From Phycisphaerales bacterium (GTDB lineage: Bacteria; Planctomycetota; Phycisphaerae; UBA1845): 33,658 bases of DNA. Below the pieces are notes generated by a model. It did no database searches. It was not told the DNA's origin and was given only the letters and a program-made list of their open reading frames with translations. Made by a program: the position numbers and the translations under genes. This document shows positions 27,271 through 33,658 of the stretch, one piece after another; position 1 is the stretch's first letter, and each line of letters opens with the position of its first letter. The stretch is from contig JACKHH010000033.1 in assembly GCA_020639095.1 (NCBI GenBank), positions 1 to 33,658 of the forward strand, in the 5' to 3' direction.

Positions 27271-27300
27271 AAAGTGAGAAGGTGAGAAGGTGAGAAAGTG
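27271..27300 (+). repeat. GGTGAGAA tandem repeat in the selB-selA gap
   Basis: AAAGTGAGAAGGTGAGAAGG and the bases after it give about four 8-nt units. A purine-rich stretch (GGGAGGAGGAAGGAGGATAC) just upstream would pair strongly with 16S rRNA and is followed at 27258 by GTG opening an 11-codon reading frame that ends in the repeat. Whether that is a leader peptide is speculative. A related repeat is at 3965-3994. Confidence 0.6.
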
Positions 27301-27345
27301 GCTGCGGCGCGGACGGCGCGCACTCACCCGCATTGGATAACCACA

Positions 27346-28779
27346 ATGGCCAAGAGCGACAACATTACCGCGAAGTCGAAGGAACTGCTGCGAGCGCTTC
27401 CATCCGTCGATCGCCTGCTGGGCGGTGAGCGCGTGCGTGCATTGCTCGAACAACATCCGCGTGCGCTCGTCGTGTCCGCGCTGCAAGCCGCAACCGACAA
27501 CGCTCGCGCACGCATCCTGGCGGGCGACCCCCACACTCTGGACGCGGATGCACTGCTGGCCCGCGCGGAGGAAATCGTCACCCAACGCGCGGCTCCGTCG
27601 CTCCGCCGCGTGCTCAACGCCACCGGAGTCGTGCTGCACACCGGTCTGGGGCGGGCGCCGCTGTCGGCAGACGCCATCGCCGCCATTGTCGCATGCGCTT
27701 CCGGTTATTCCAATCTCGAACTCGACCTCGCCGGCGGCACTCGAGGCCGGCGCGCCGACCACGTCGCACAACTGCTTGCTGAACTCACCGGAGCGGAAGC
27801 AGCCACTGTCGTCAACAACAATGCAGCCGCTACCCTGCTCATCCTCAACACCATCGCTCGTAGCGGCGAAGTTGTCGTCTCGCGCGGCGAACTCGTCGAA
27901 ATCGGCGGATCATATCGCCTGCCCGAGATGATGGCTGCCAGCGGGGCGGTGCTTCGCGAAGTGGGCACGACCAACCGCACGCGCATCGCCGACTATGAAC
28001 GCGCCATTGGGGAAAACACCGCCGCCCTGATGCGCGTGCATACGAGCAACTTTCGCGTCGTTGGCTTCGCGGAGAACGTCGGCATCGCCGAACTCGCGGA
28101 ACTCGGACGGCGCAAGAATCTCCCGGTCATCGACGATCTCGGCAGCGGCGCGCTGCACGATCTCACGGACGTCGGTTTGCCCGCGGAACCCGCGGTACGC
28201 GACTCGATCGCCGCGGGGGCTGATCTCGCGTGCTTCTCCGGCGACAAACTGCTTGGCGGGCCGCAAGCGGGTATCATCGTGGGTCGGCGCGAACTTGTCC
28301 GCCGCATCGAAGCCAACCCGCTCATGCGCACGTACCGTACCGACAAGATGACCCTGGCCGCATTGCAAGCCACTTTGCAACAACACCGCGACCCGGCAAG
28401 CGCAGCCAAGAACATCCCCACGCTGGCAATGCTTCGCACCGACGTCGCAACGCTCGCAGCCCGTGCACAGGAACTCGCGAAGCGCCTCGGTGAAACGCTG
28501 CCCGAAGAATCTTTCGACGTGATCGAGGATGGTTCGGTGGCCGGCGGCGGGTCCATGCCCGCGCGCGAACTCGCAACACGCTGCGTCGCATGGCAGCCGA
28601 AATCAGGTTCAGTGTCCGAAGTCCTGGAGAAACTCCGACAAGCGGTTCCGCCCGTCATCGCCCGCGCGAAAGCCAACCGCATCCTCTTCGACGTACGCAC
28701 GCTCACCGACGACGAAGCAGCCGAATTGGTAACCACCGTAGGGTCCGCTGTGCGGACCACCCGCAACAATAACGCCTAG
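27346..28779 (+). CDS. selA: L-seryl-tRNA(Sec) selenium transferase SelA
   Basis: A 477-residue PLP enzyme converting Ser-tRNA(Sec) to Sec-tRNA(Sec) with selenophosphate. Visible are the N-terminal domain (ELLRALPSVDRLLGGERVRALL), RRVLNATGVVLHTGLGRAPLS, NNNAAATLL, the region RVHTSNFRVVGF, and the PLP lysine K301 in CFSGDKLLGGPQAG. The ATG at 27346 matches the family N-terminus; a GTG at 27298 would add 16 unrelated residues. The last codons, giving TTVGSAVRTTRNNNA, are made from a palindromic repeat (28736-28759) that recurs inverted beyond the next gene, so the original C-terminus was probably altered. No tRNA(Sec) gene is seen beside it. Confidence 0.96.
   Translation: MAKSDNITAKSKELLRALPSVDRLLGGERVRALLEQHPRALVVSALQAATDNARARILAGDPHTLDADALLARAEEIVTQRAAPSLRRVLNATGVVLHTGLGRAPLSADAIAAIVACASGYSNLELDLAGGTRGRRADHVAQLLAELTGAEAATVVNNNAAATLLILNTIARSGEVVVSRGELVEIGGSYRLPEMMAASGAVLREVGTTNRTRIADYERAIGENTAALMRVHTSNFRVVGFAENVGIAELAELGRRKNLPVIDDLGSGALHDLTDVGLPAEPAVRDSIAAGADLACFSGDKLLGGPQAGIIVGRRELVRRIEANPLMRTYRTDKMTLAALQATLQQHRDPASAAKNIPTLAMLRTDVATLAARAQELAKRLGETLPEESFDVIEDGSVAGGGSMPARELATRCVAWQPKSGSVSEVLEKLRQAVPPVIARAKANRILFDVRTLTDDEAAELVTTVGSAVRTTRNNNA
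28736..28759 (+). repeat. 24-nt palindromic repeat inside the 3' end of selA
   Basis: Its core TAGGGTCCGCTGTGCGGACC is a hairpin (GGTCCGC / GCGGACC, 28742-28758). An exact inverted 24-nt copy is at 29973-29996, on the other side of the hypothetical gene 28863-29966. The framing bases GTAGGGT...ACCACCCG are shared with the repeats at 3653-3831. Confidence 0.9.
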
Positions 28780-28862
28780 GATACGGCGACGCGCCGAAGC
28801 AACACCCCACGTTCACAGCAACACCATTGCATTCGTCCAGCCAGACGGATTACGCTTGAGCA

Positions 28863-29966
28863 ATGCAATCTCGCGGTCTCAAAATGCTGCGCACCGCAAT
28901 CTGGGCCATGGTGATTGTCTGCGTCGCGATAATCGGCGTCTGGGGCCGGTCGCTCGTCAAACCGATCACGCTAACTTGGCAATACGCTAACCAGGATTTG
29001 GACTGGTCATCATCTTCGCCAGAGAGGATCGACGCGTTTGCTTACTTCCTCATCCACAATGGAACCGTCGCCCTCTATGACGAAGTTCGTACTACGAGTT
29101 TCGTTACTGACAGCTCGTTCGTGGATGGTTGGACGCTGACCGTGGATCACGCATCATGGTTACAATGGGTCGGACTAATCCTTCCGCGCTTCGACGAACC
29201 GGTGCTCGGCAAAGTTGATGCGATTATAGTACCGCTGTGGCTGGCGCTAACTGTCACTGCATCGGTCGTACTCGCCATGGCCGCAGCGCATCATCACCTA
29301 CGGAAGCACCCTGAATGCGCAAGGATATTGTTCGCAGCGAACCCTGCGCGCGGATGGCGGAAACACCTACGGCGCACCGTGACGATTGCGCCGCTCGTAG
29401 TGTGTGCGGCGATAGCCAGTATATCGCTCCTCCTGCTGATGATGAGTTACCTCCGACCAGATCACGTACGCTTCGTGCCAGGCCCTACCTGGTTAGTCGT
29501 ACAAGGGTGCAGAGAATCAATCACCTCCGACCATCCAATCGGCTTCGGATTCGAATGGACGACATACGAGATTGAGAATACGGACGATGGAATGCCCGAA
29601 TACACGATCGACTACAACGTTTTCGCAAAATCAGGCTGGCTAAGCGTGAATAGGCTAGCCCCAACGGCCATTGAAGTCCCTTCTTTCATTCCTGTGTGCC
29701 GGACCTTCCTGTTCGCATACACCCCTAGAACGGTAACTGGCCGCTGTTTTGCTTATCCCTCGCAGAACCTTGGCATCTCACTTTGGTTCCTTCTTGCACT
29801 GTTCGCAGCGCCGCCGCTGATAAGCATCGCGTTTGGCCCGCTGCACCGATGGCGCCGTTTCCGCCGCGGGTGTTGCATGTCGTGCGGATACAACCTTTAC
29901 GGTACCGTGAGTGAAACCTGCTCGGAGTGTGGCGTAGCAGTGCCAGCACGTGAAGCGGAATCGTGA
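28863..29966 (+). CDS. Hypothetical membrane protein with C-terminal zinc ribbon
   Basis: A 367-residue protein of no family I recognise. A first helix (TAIWAMVIVCVAIIGVWG) is followed by a polar domain, then helices around IIVPLWLALTVTASVVLAMA, TIAPLVVCAAIASISLLLLM and LWFLLALFAAPPLISIAFG. The C-terminus holds CCMSCGYNLYGTVSETCSEC, a CxxC...CxxC zinc-ribbon pattern widespread in planctomycete membrane proteins of unknown role. Base and codon use look less GC-biased than in the flanking selA and serine acetyltransferase genes (many codons ending in A or T). An exact 24-nt inverted repeat flanks it. Start is either 28863 or the ATG at 28884; no ribosome site decides. Confidence 0.75.
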   Translation: MQSRGLKMLRTAIWAMVIVCVAIIGVWGRSLVKPITLTWQYANQDLDWSSSSPERIDAFAYFLIHNGTVALYDEVRTTSFVTDSSFVDGWTLTVDHASWLQWVGLILPRFDEPVLGKVDAIIVPLWLALTVTASVVLAMAAAHHHLRKHPECARILFAANPARGWRKHLRRTVTIAPLVVCAAIASISLLLLMMSYLRPDHVRFVPGPTWLVVQGCRESITSDHPIGFGFEWTTYEIENTDDGMPEYTIDYNVFAKSGWLSVNRLAPTAIEVPSFIPVCRTFLFAYTPRTVTGRCFAYPSQNLGISLWFLLALFAAPPLISIAFGPLHRWRRFRRGCCMSCGYNLYGTVSETCSECGVAVPAREAES

Positions 29967-29972
29967 CATGGT

Positions 29973-29996
29973 TGGTCCGCACAGCGGACCCTACGG
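29973..29996 (-). repeat. Inverted copy of the selA-tail palindrome
   Basis: Exact reverse complement of 28736-28759 over 24 nt. It lies a few bases after the stop codon of the zinc-ribbon gene and just before the end of the convergent serine acetyltransferase gene. Together the two copies bracket about 1.2 kb. Confidence 0.9.
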
Positions 29997-30023
29997 CGTG
30001 TTTACATGCATGCGCGTGTGGCG

Positions 30024-30989
30024 CTAGATTTGAAAATCCCCATCGCTCTTCGCGGCGGCGGGGCGTTTGCTCTCCTTCACGTGCAGCGGCGGTGGCGAGA
30101 TGTTCACCTTGGCGCCTTCGGGGACGCTGGATGTGATGAACACCGAACCGCCGATCGTGCAGCCCCTGCGCAGGACCGTGTCCCCGCCGAGGATGATCGC
30201 GTTCGCGTAGATCGTGACGTTGTCCTCGACCGTGGGGTGCCGCTTGGCGCCGCGAATGATTCTACCGCGTTCATCCTTGGGGAAACTCAACGCGCCCAGC
30301 GTCACGCCCTGGTAGATTTTCACGTTGTCGCCGATTTCCGTCGTCTCGCCGATCACCACGCCGCTACCGTGGTCGATGAAGAAGCGATCGCCAATTCTCG
30401 CGCCAGGGTGAATGTCGATGCCCGTGTGCGCGTGCGCCCACTCCGACATCATGCGCGGCAGCATGGGCACCTCTTGCTTGTAGAGTTCATGTGCCAACCG
30501 GTGTACCGCGATCGCCAGCAAACCGGGGTACGCGAGAATGATCTCGTCGCAGTTCATGGCTGCGGGGTCGCCGTCGTAGGCTGCCTCCACGTCGCTCGAA
30601 AGCACGTCGCGCACCGCCACCAGATGATCGACGAACGCAAGCGTGATCCGCCGAGCGGCTTTATCGCACCCCCCGTCGGGCCCGACGCCGCGATGCTCAA
30701 GCTCCTGCGCGTAGCACAGGCACTTGTTCACCTGACGGAAGGTGAGCTGCGCGATCCGCGGAAGGAGTTCGCCGACGTGAAACGGCACGTTGAACGAGCT
30801 GAGGTCCTGCCGGCCAAAGAACCCGGGAAAAAGCAATTCGAGGCTGCGGCGAATCAACTCCTCCACCTCGGGCGGTGAGGGCAAGAACGTGCAGTCGATG
30901 TGCCGCGTCCGCGCGTCGCGGTTGTAACTCGCCACGATCCGGTCCACCAGCACCGGCAACCTGTCGCCAAGATTGAATTGCCCGTCCAC
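30024..30989 (-). CDS. cysE: Serine O-acetyltransferase (CysE/EpsC type)
   Basis: A 321-residue enzyme making O-acetylserine from serine and acetyl-CoA, the entry to cysteine synthesis. The N-terminal alpha-helical domain is followed by a left-handed beta-helix of hexapeptide repeats: TGIDIHPGARIGDRFFIDHG, GVVIGETTEIGDNVKIYQGV, TLGALSFPKD and RHPTVEDNVTIYANAIILGG. The DIHPGA region and FIDHG supply the usual catalytic Asp and His. The long N-terminus and the RGAKRHPTVED insertion are typical of the longer SAT subgroup. The GTG at 30989 is chosen because GAGG lies six bases upstream; a TTG at 31013 is possible. It stands alone on its strand between palindromic repeats. Confidence 0.92.
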   Translation of the reverse strand: MDGQFNLGDRLPVLVDRIVASYNRDARTRHIDCTFLPSPPEVEELIRRSLELLFPGFFGRQDLSSFNVPFHVGELLPRIAQLTFRQVNKCLCYAQELEHRGVGPDGGCDKAARRITLAFVDHLVAVRDVLSSDVEAAYDGDPAAMNCDEIILAYPGLLAIAVHRLAHELYKQEVPMLPRMMSEWAHAHTGIDIHPGARIGDRFFIDHGSGVVIGETTEIGDNVKIYQGVTLGALSFPKDERGRIIRGAKRHPTVEDNVTIYANAIILGGDTVLRRGCTIGGSVFITSSVPEGAKVNISPPPLHVKESKRPAAAKSDGDFQI

Positions 30990-31083
30990 CACGCACCTCG
31001 CAAATGTGAGCAACCACGGCCGATGTGCCGTGATTCAACGCAATGCGGCGATTATAACAAACGCCCCTGCTTTAGGCACATCG

Positions 31084-31163
31084 GGGTGGCACGGACAAGC
31101 TCTGCTTGTCCGTGGGGGCTCCCGGGAAACGCCACGGCTTGACTGCCTCAGACCGTGCCACCC
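31084..31163. repeat. Palindrome pair of the GGGTGGCAC family
   Basis: Outer arms GGGTGGCACGG and CCGTGCCACCC are inverted, and the left end forms CACGGACAAGC-tct-GCTTGTCCGTG. It is related to 1567-1664, but the right inner hairpin is replaced by other sequence. It lies upstream of the serine acetyltransferase start. Confidence 0.82.
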
Positions 31164-31198
31164 GCCCGACAAACGTCGCTACACATCCGCGACAAGAT

Positions 31199-31250
31199 CG
31201 CCCCGAAGGGGCGTCAGACCTTAGCCAGGGGTGCAACGCCTGGTGCCCGC
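31199..31250 (+). repeat. Probable degraded solo copy of the transposase-flanking repeat
   Basis: The hairpin CGCCCC-gaa-GGGGCG (31199-31213) is followed by CTTAGCCAGGGGTGCAACGC and CTGGTGCCC. The order and spacing match the outer hairpin plus CTAGCCCAGGGTTGCACC of the Y1 transposase repeats, with several changes. The second stem has shortened to CCAGG / CCTGG. Confidence 0.5.
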
Positions 31251-31261
31251 GACCGCGCACA

Positions 31262-31327
31262 AAATGAGCCCTGCCAAGGGCGACACCTCGTCCCAAGAAG
31301 AACGAAATCGCACCCCCAGCAGGGCTC
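31262..31327 (-). terminator. Long-loop hairpin with short T-run, possible operon terminator
   Basis: On the minus strand GAGCCCTGC (31327-31319) pairs perfectly with GCAGGGCTC (31274-31266) across a loop of about 44 nt, followed by ATTTTG. It lies just downstream of the last small lipoprotein gene. The loop is longer and the T-run shorter than in a standard intrinsic terminator, so it could instead be a structured 3' element. Confidence 0.4.
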
Positions 31328-31348
31328 GTTCGGATTATTCGTTAACGG

Positions 31349-31462
31349 CTACAGAATAAACGGGGCGACCAGGAACAGCGCCTGCTCAATGCACCCGCCG
31401 AGTTGAAACACGCACGCTCCGCTCGCGAGCAGCGCGAGCATACGCAGATGCTTGGGTTTCAT
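31349..31462 (-). CDS. Micro-lipoprotein B (37 residues)
   Basis: A very short gene with clear signals. The peptide starts MKPKHLRMLALLASG, continues to a lipobox QLGGC (Cys at 24) and ends IEQALFLVAPFIL, leaving only a 14-residue hydrophobic mature part including the Cys. AAGGGAG lies nine bases before the ATG. It is the second of two similar genes after the beta-barrel gene; shared features are a basic N-terminus, a [LP]GC lipobox, an acidic residue or two after the Cys, then a short hydrophobic tail ending in LVAPFIL here and LVTPLLI in the partner. Lipidation should anchor it to a membrane. I recognise no named family. Confidence 0.72.
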   Translation of the reverse strand: MKPKHLRMLALLASGACVFQLGGCIEQALFLVAPFIL

Positions 31463-31532
31463 ATCAATCGACTCCCTTCAACATCAGGCTCATCACGTGA
31501 CCACCTCAACATCGTCCAGGCACGATCCGCGA

Positions 31533-31658
31533 TCAATAGATCAGCAGCGGCGTGACCAGGTTGAGAATCCGCTCTTCGAGGCAACCCGGCAGGAAACCGA
31601 ACAGCATCCCGCCCGTCAACGTCGCACAGAAGAGGACCCGTTGCAATCGTTTCATCAT
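31533..31658 (-). CDS. Micro-lipoprotein A (41 residues)
   Basis: A 41-residue peptide starting MMKRLQRVLFCATLTGG, with a lipobox FLPGC (Cys at 26) and the tail LEERILNLVTPLLIY. Two consecutive ATGs (31658 and 31655) are possible; AGAAGG directly upstream suits the second somewhat better. It starts 42 nt after the stop of the beta-barrel gene and is followed 70 nt later by the similar micro-lipoprotein gene, so the three probably share a transcript. Proline at -2 of the lipobox is unusual but the -3 Leu, -1 Gly and Cys fit. The function is unknown. Confidence 0.7.
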   Translation of the reverse strand: MMKRLQRVLFCATLTGGMLFGFLPGCLEERILNLVTPLLIY

Positions 31659-31700
31659 CCTTCTCGCTTTCTACTCAGCACGGAGAAACCGCACCAGCCG

Positions 31701-32696
31701 CTACAGGCTCAGCCGCAGGTTCACCGTCACGCGTGAGTCCTGAATGTTCTCGTTCTTCGATTCCAGCGGAAGTTCCCACGTGGTACCCAGCGTCGCGTAA
31801 TCGCACAGCTTCCAGCGGAAACCGAGGCCGACGCTGAAGAAATCGCGACCCGACACGCGCGACGAACCCAGGTTACCCACGTCGAGATACTCGACCGAAA
31901 GCGGCAGGCGGTCGCCGTTCGACAACCAGTGGATTCCGTTCAATTCGATCAACGGGAAGAAGTTCGGGCACAGCTCGTAGTCCATGTGCAGGTGCCACGT
32001 CAGCGAGTGCGTCCCCTGGTGGCTGTTCACCGGCGCCCGCCAGTTCACCGCACCGATCAAGTTGGTTTTATCCCAACCCTTGTGGAAACTGACGAACGGC
32101 GAGATTTCATCCTGGTTGCCCTGGAGCACGCCGAGGTCGCCGTTGTTCCACTCCCAGCGCGCACCAGCCGACATGATCCAGTTGGACTCGTGATCAACCC
32201 AGAAGGCGTACTTCAAACCGATCGCAAAATCGTTGAAGCCGTCGTTGTCCGGCGTGATGCCCGTGTGCATCCGAGTGTAGCCGTCCTTCGTCGCGATGAA
32301 CTGCAAACGCTCGGTCAGCGCCAAACGAATCTGCGCCGTCCACACCTGCACCTCGCCGCCACGCAGCTGCGACCCCTCCGGAATGTTGTGCCACACGTAG
32401 ACCAGGCGAAGGTCGGTGTTGATGAACGGGTCTTCAAAGTAATACGGCATGCTCACCGGACGCGGCACGTCCTTGAAATACGGATCGCCCCAGATGAGCC
32501 CTTCCCAGCCAACAACGTCGTGACTGTCCATCATCGCGTCGTCGTCAGCCGCCATCGACCCGCCGGAGTCGTCATCCGCCTGCGGCGCGAGCGAGAATTC
32601 GTACGCACCATCATCGGCGAACTGTCCGCCCCACGCCGCGCTCGCCGGCAAACCCACCAGCACCAGTACGCCCAATGCCGTCGTCACCCAACGCAT
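31701..32696 (-). CDS. Predicted outer-membrane beta-barrel protein
   Basis: A 331-residue exported protein. The signal peptide (VTTALGVLVLVGLPASAAWG) is followed by an acidic low-complexity stretch, ADDDSGGSMAADDDAMMDSH, that may bind cations. The rest alternates polar and hydrophobic residues in strand-like segments such as LRLVYVWHNIPE, AQIRLALTERLQFIATKDGY, FAIGLKYAFWVDHESNWIMS and FSVGLGFRWKLCDYATLGTT, ending VTVNLRLSL like a C-terminal barrel strand although the last residue is Leu, not Phe. I do not recognise a named family; similar proteins are annotated as hypothetical or transporter-like barrels. Two micro-lipoprotein genes follow directly, suggesting an outer-membrane complex. Confidence 0.72.
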   Translation of the reverse strand: MRWVTTALGVLVLVGLPASAAWGGQFADDGAYEFSLAPQADDDSGGSMAADDDAMMDSHDVVGWEGLIWGDPYFKDVPRPVSMPYYFEDPFINTDLRLVYVWHNIPEGSQLRGGEVQVWTAQIRLALTERLQFIATKDGYTRMHTGITPDNDGFNDFAIGLKYAFWVDHESNWIMSAGARWEWNNGDLGVLQGNQDEISPFVSFHKGWDKTNLIGAVNWRAPVNSHQGTHSLTWHLHMDYELCPNFFPLIELNGIHWLSNGDRLPLSVEYLDVGNLGSSRVSGRDFFSVGLGFRWKLCDYATLGTTWELPLESKNENIQDSRVTVNLRLSL

Positions 32697-32986
32697 CGTC
32701 TGCTCCTTAATGTTGCGGCGCAGGACCGACCTTGGGCGCTCATAGCACCCAACCAGTCTCGAACGCCCATGACATGAACCGGGCTCGGCACACCGCGCGT
32801 CGCCGTCGCCCGCAGATACGATTGCCTGATTTCGCGACCCGAATACTCAGGTGCAACCAATCTTAGTCACGTTTGCGAATCAGGCTTGCTTTTTTATCGA
32901 CGCGCCCTGACGACGAAATGATGAATGTGCCCCACCTGTTTTGCATCATTTAACAGGCAGAAACTGCGCCCGGCGATTGCGCCGCT
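32697..32986. other. Intergenic region upstream of the beta-barrel gene
   Basis: No gene is seen in these 290 nt. It should hold the promoter of the barrel operon, but no -35/-10 pair is convincing. An inverted repeat CCTGTT...AACAGG (32935-32957, 11-nt loop) lies 30 nt after the end of the M24 gene; it has no T-run, so it could be an operator or a weak 3' hairpin. Confidence 0.3.
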
Positions 32987-33658
32987 TTATCGTGCAATCA
33001 GTTGGGATATCGCATCCGCGGCCTTGGGCAGATTGGCTGTGAAAACTTCCGGGCCGCCAGATGCGCAAACGTGTACATCGTCCTCGATTCGGATGCCGCC
33101 GAACTTGGCAGCCAGCAGTTCTTCGATCGCGGGACGGTTGATCGCGTCGGCAAACGGCGCGACGAGGTCGTCGCGTTCCCAAATCGCGGGCACCAGATAG
33201 ATTCCGGGTTCGATGGTGACGACCATACCTGGCGCAAGGTCGCGATCGAGACGCAGGAAGCAATCGCCGAAACGCGTCGGCCGCTTGCGACCAGCCGCAT
33301 AGCCCGCAAGATCGCCGAACTCCTCAAGATCGTGCACACCGAGACCAAGCAGGTGCCCGACACCATGTGGGAAAAACAAACCGTACGCGCCCCGGCTCGC
33401 CAGGTCCGCCGCATCGCCGCGAAACAGACCCGCGTCGATCAACCCTTCGCAGATGACCCGGGCTGCGAGTTCGTGAATCTCGCGGTACCGTTTGCCGGGG
33501 ACGCACGCATCGACTGCCGCTTGCTGCGCGCGGAGTACCGTTTCATAGAGTGCGCGCTGCACGCCCGACCACTTGCCGCTCACCGGCCAGGTGCGCGTGA
33601 TGTCGCTGCAGTAGCCGCTTGGCTCTTCCGCGCCGGAGTCGAGCAGGAGCAGTGCGCC
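32987..33658 (-). CDS. M24 metallopeptidase, Xaa-Pro aminopeptidase type (5' end outside window)
   Basis: The last 223 residues of a pita-bread metallopeptidase that removes an N-terminal residue preceding proline. All metal ligands lie in the visible part: Asp in LLLDSGAE, Asp in GYCSDITRTWPVSG, His in FFPHGVGHLLGLGVHD, Glu in VVTIEPGIYLVP and Glu in GGIRIEDDVHV. The spacing suits aminopeptidase P/prolidase-like enzymes and the segment appears intact. The N-terminal creatinase-like domain lies off the right edge. It ends 291 nt before the beta-barrel gene and is probably a separate unit. Confidence 0.93.
   Translation of the reverse strand, partial: GALLLLDSGAEEPSGYCSDITRTWPVSGKWSGVQRALYETVLRAQQAAVDACVPGKRYREIHELAARVICEGLIDAGLFRGDAADLASRGAYGLFFPHGVGHLLGLGVHDLEEFGDLAGYAAGRKRPTRFGDCFLRLDRDLAPGMVVTIEPGIYLVPAIWERDDLVAPFADAINRPAIEELLAAKFGGIRIEDDVHVCASGGPEVFTANLPKAADAISQLIAR

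Noticed and set aside
28780..28862. tRNA(Sec) gene next to selA
   Set aside because: The gap does not fold into an acceptor stem, a TCA anticodon loop and a long variable arm; the selB-selA gap also fails.

Overview
The window looks like a high-GC chromosomal segment from a planctomycete, most likely of the Phycisphaerae type. The evidence is three secreted PQQ-like beta-propeller proteins (two opening with a W-x-x-[WF]-RGP motif), a secreted protein with a terminal dockerin-like Ca-binding repeat, a membrane protein ending in a CxxCGYNL...CxxCG zinc ribbon, a GT4 glycosyltransferase opening with GMYCGSCLRDN, and many palindromic intergenic repeats. The lineage is inferred from these features; there is no rRNA in the window.

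Left part, 1-12810, minus strand throughout. From upstream to downstream it reads: PaaK-like ligase, two secreted beta-propellers (8-nt overlap), LuxE/GriD-like acid-activating enzyme, LuxC/GriC-like aldehyde dehydrogenase, iron-type alcohol dehydrogenase (1-nt and 4-nt overlaps), HemW-like radical SAM enzyme, DUF98-type chorismate lyase (1-nt overlap), flavin-dependent halogenase-like protein, then the start of a DUF3311 gene at the window edge. The central six genes form a coherent but unfamiliar pathway: chorismate to 4-hydroxybenzoate, activation and reduction of the carboxylate to an aldehyde and then an alcohol, plus halogenation or flavin chemistry and a radical SAM step. This is the best candidate here for an undescribed biosynthetic system. 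Palindromic repeats separate its sub-operons.

Middle, 13118-20780, plus strand: a glycosyltransferase, an IS200/IS605-like Y1 transposase framed by 82-83-nt inverted repeats, a LolD-like ABC ATPase with a 1137-residue FtsX-like permease, and a third secreted beta-propeller. A multi-PAS hybrid sensor kinase (20794-23208, minus) converges on it.

Right part, 23587-33658: a secreted TIGR03790-like/dockerin protein; selB and selA (selenocysteine incorporation, with no tRNA-Sec or selD visible here); a lower-GC hypothetical membrane protein bracketed by a 24-nt inverted repeat whose left copy forms the 3' end of selA; serine O-acetyltransferase; an outer-membrane beta-barrel gene followed by two tiny paralogous lipoprotein genes (41 and 37 codons); and the 3' part of an M24 aminopeptidase.

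Intergenic DNA is unusually structured. At least three palindrome families occur, and copies within a family keep their stems through compensatory base-pair changes. One family frames the Y1 transposase, as in REP/RAYT systems, and has a probable degraded solo copy near 31.2 kb.
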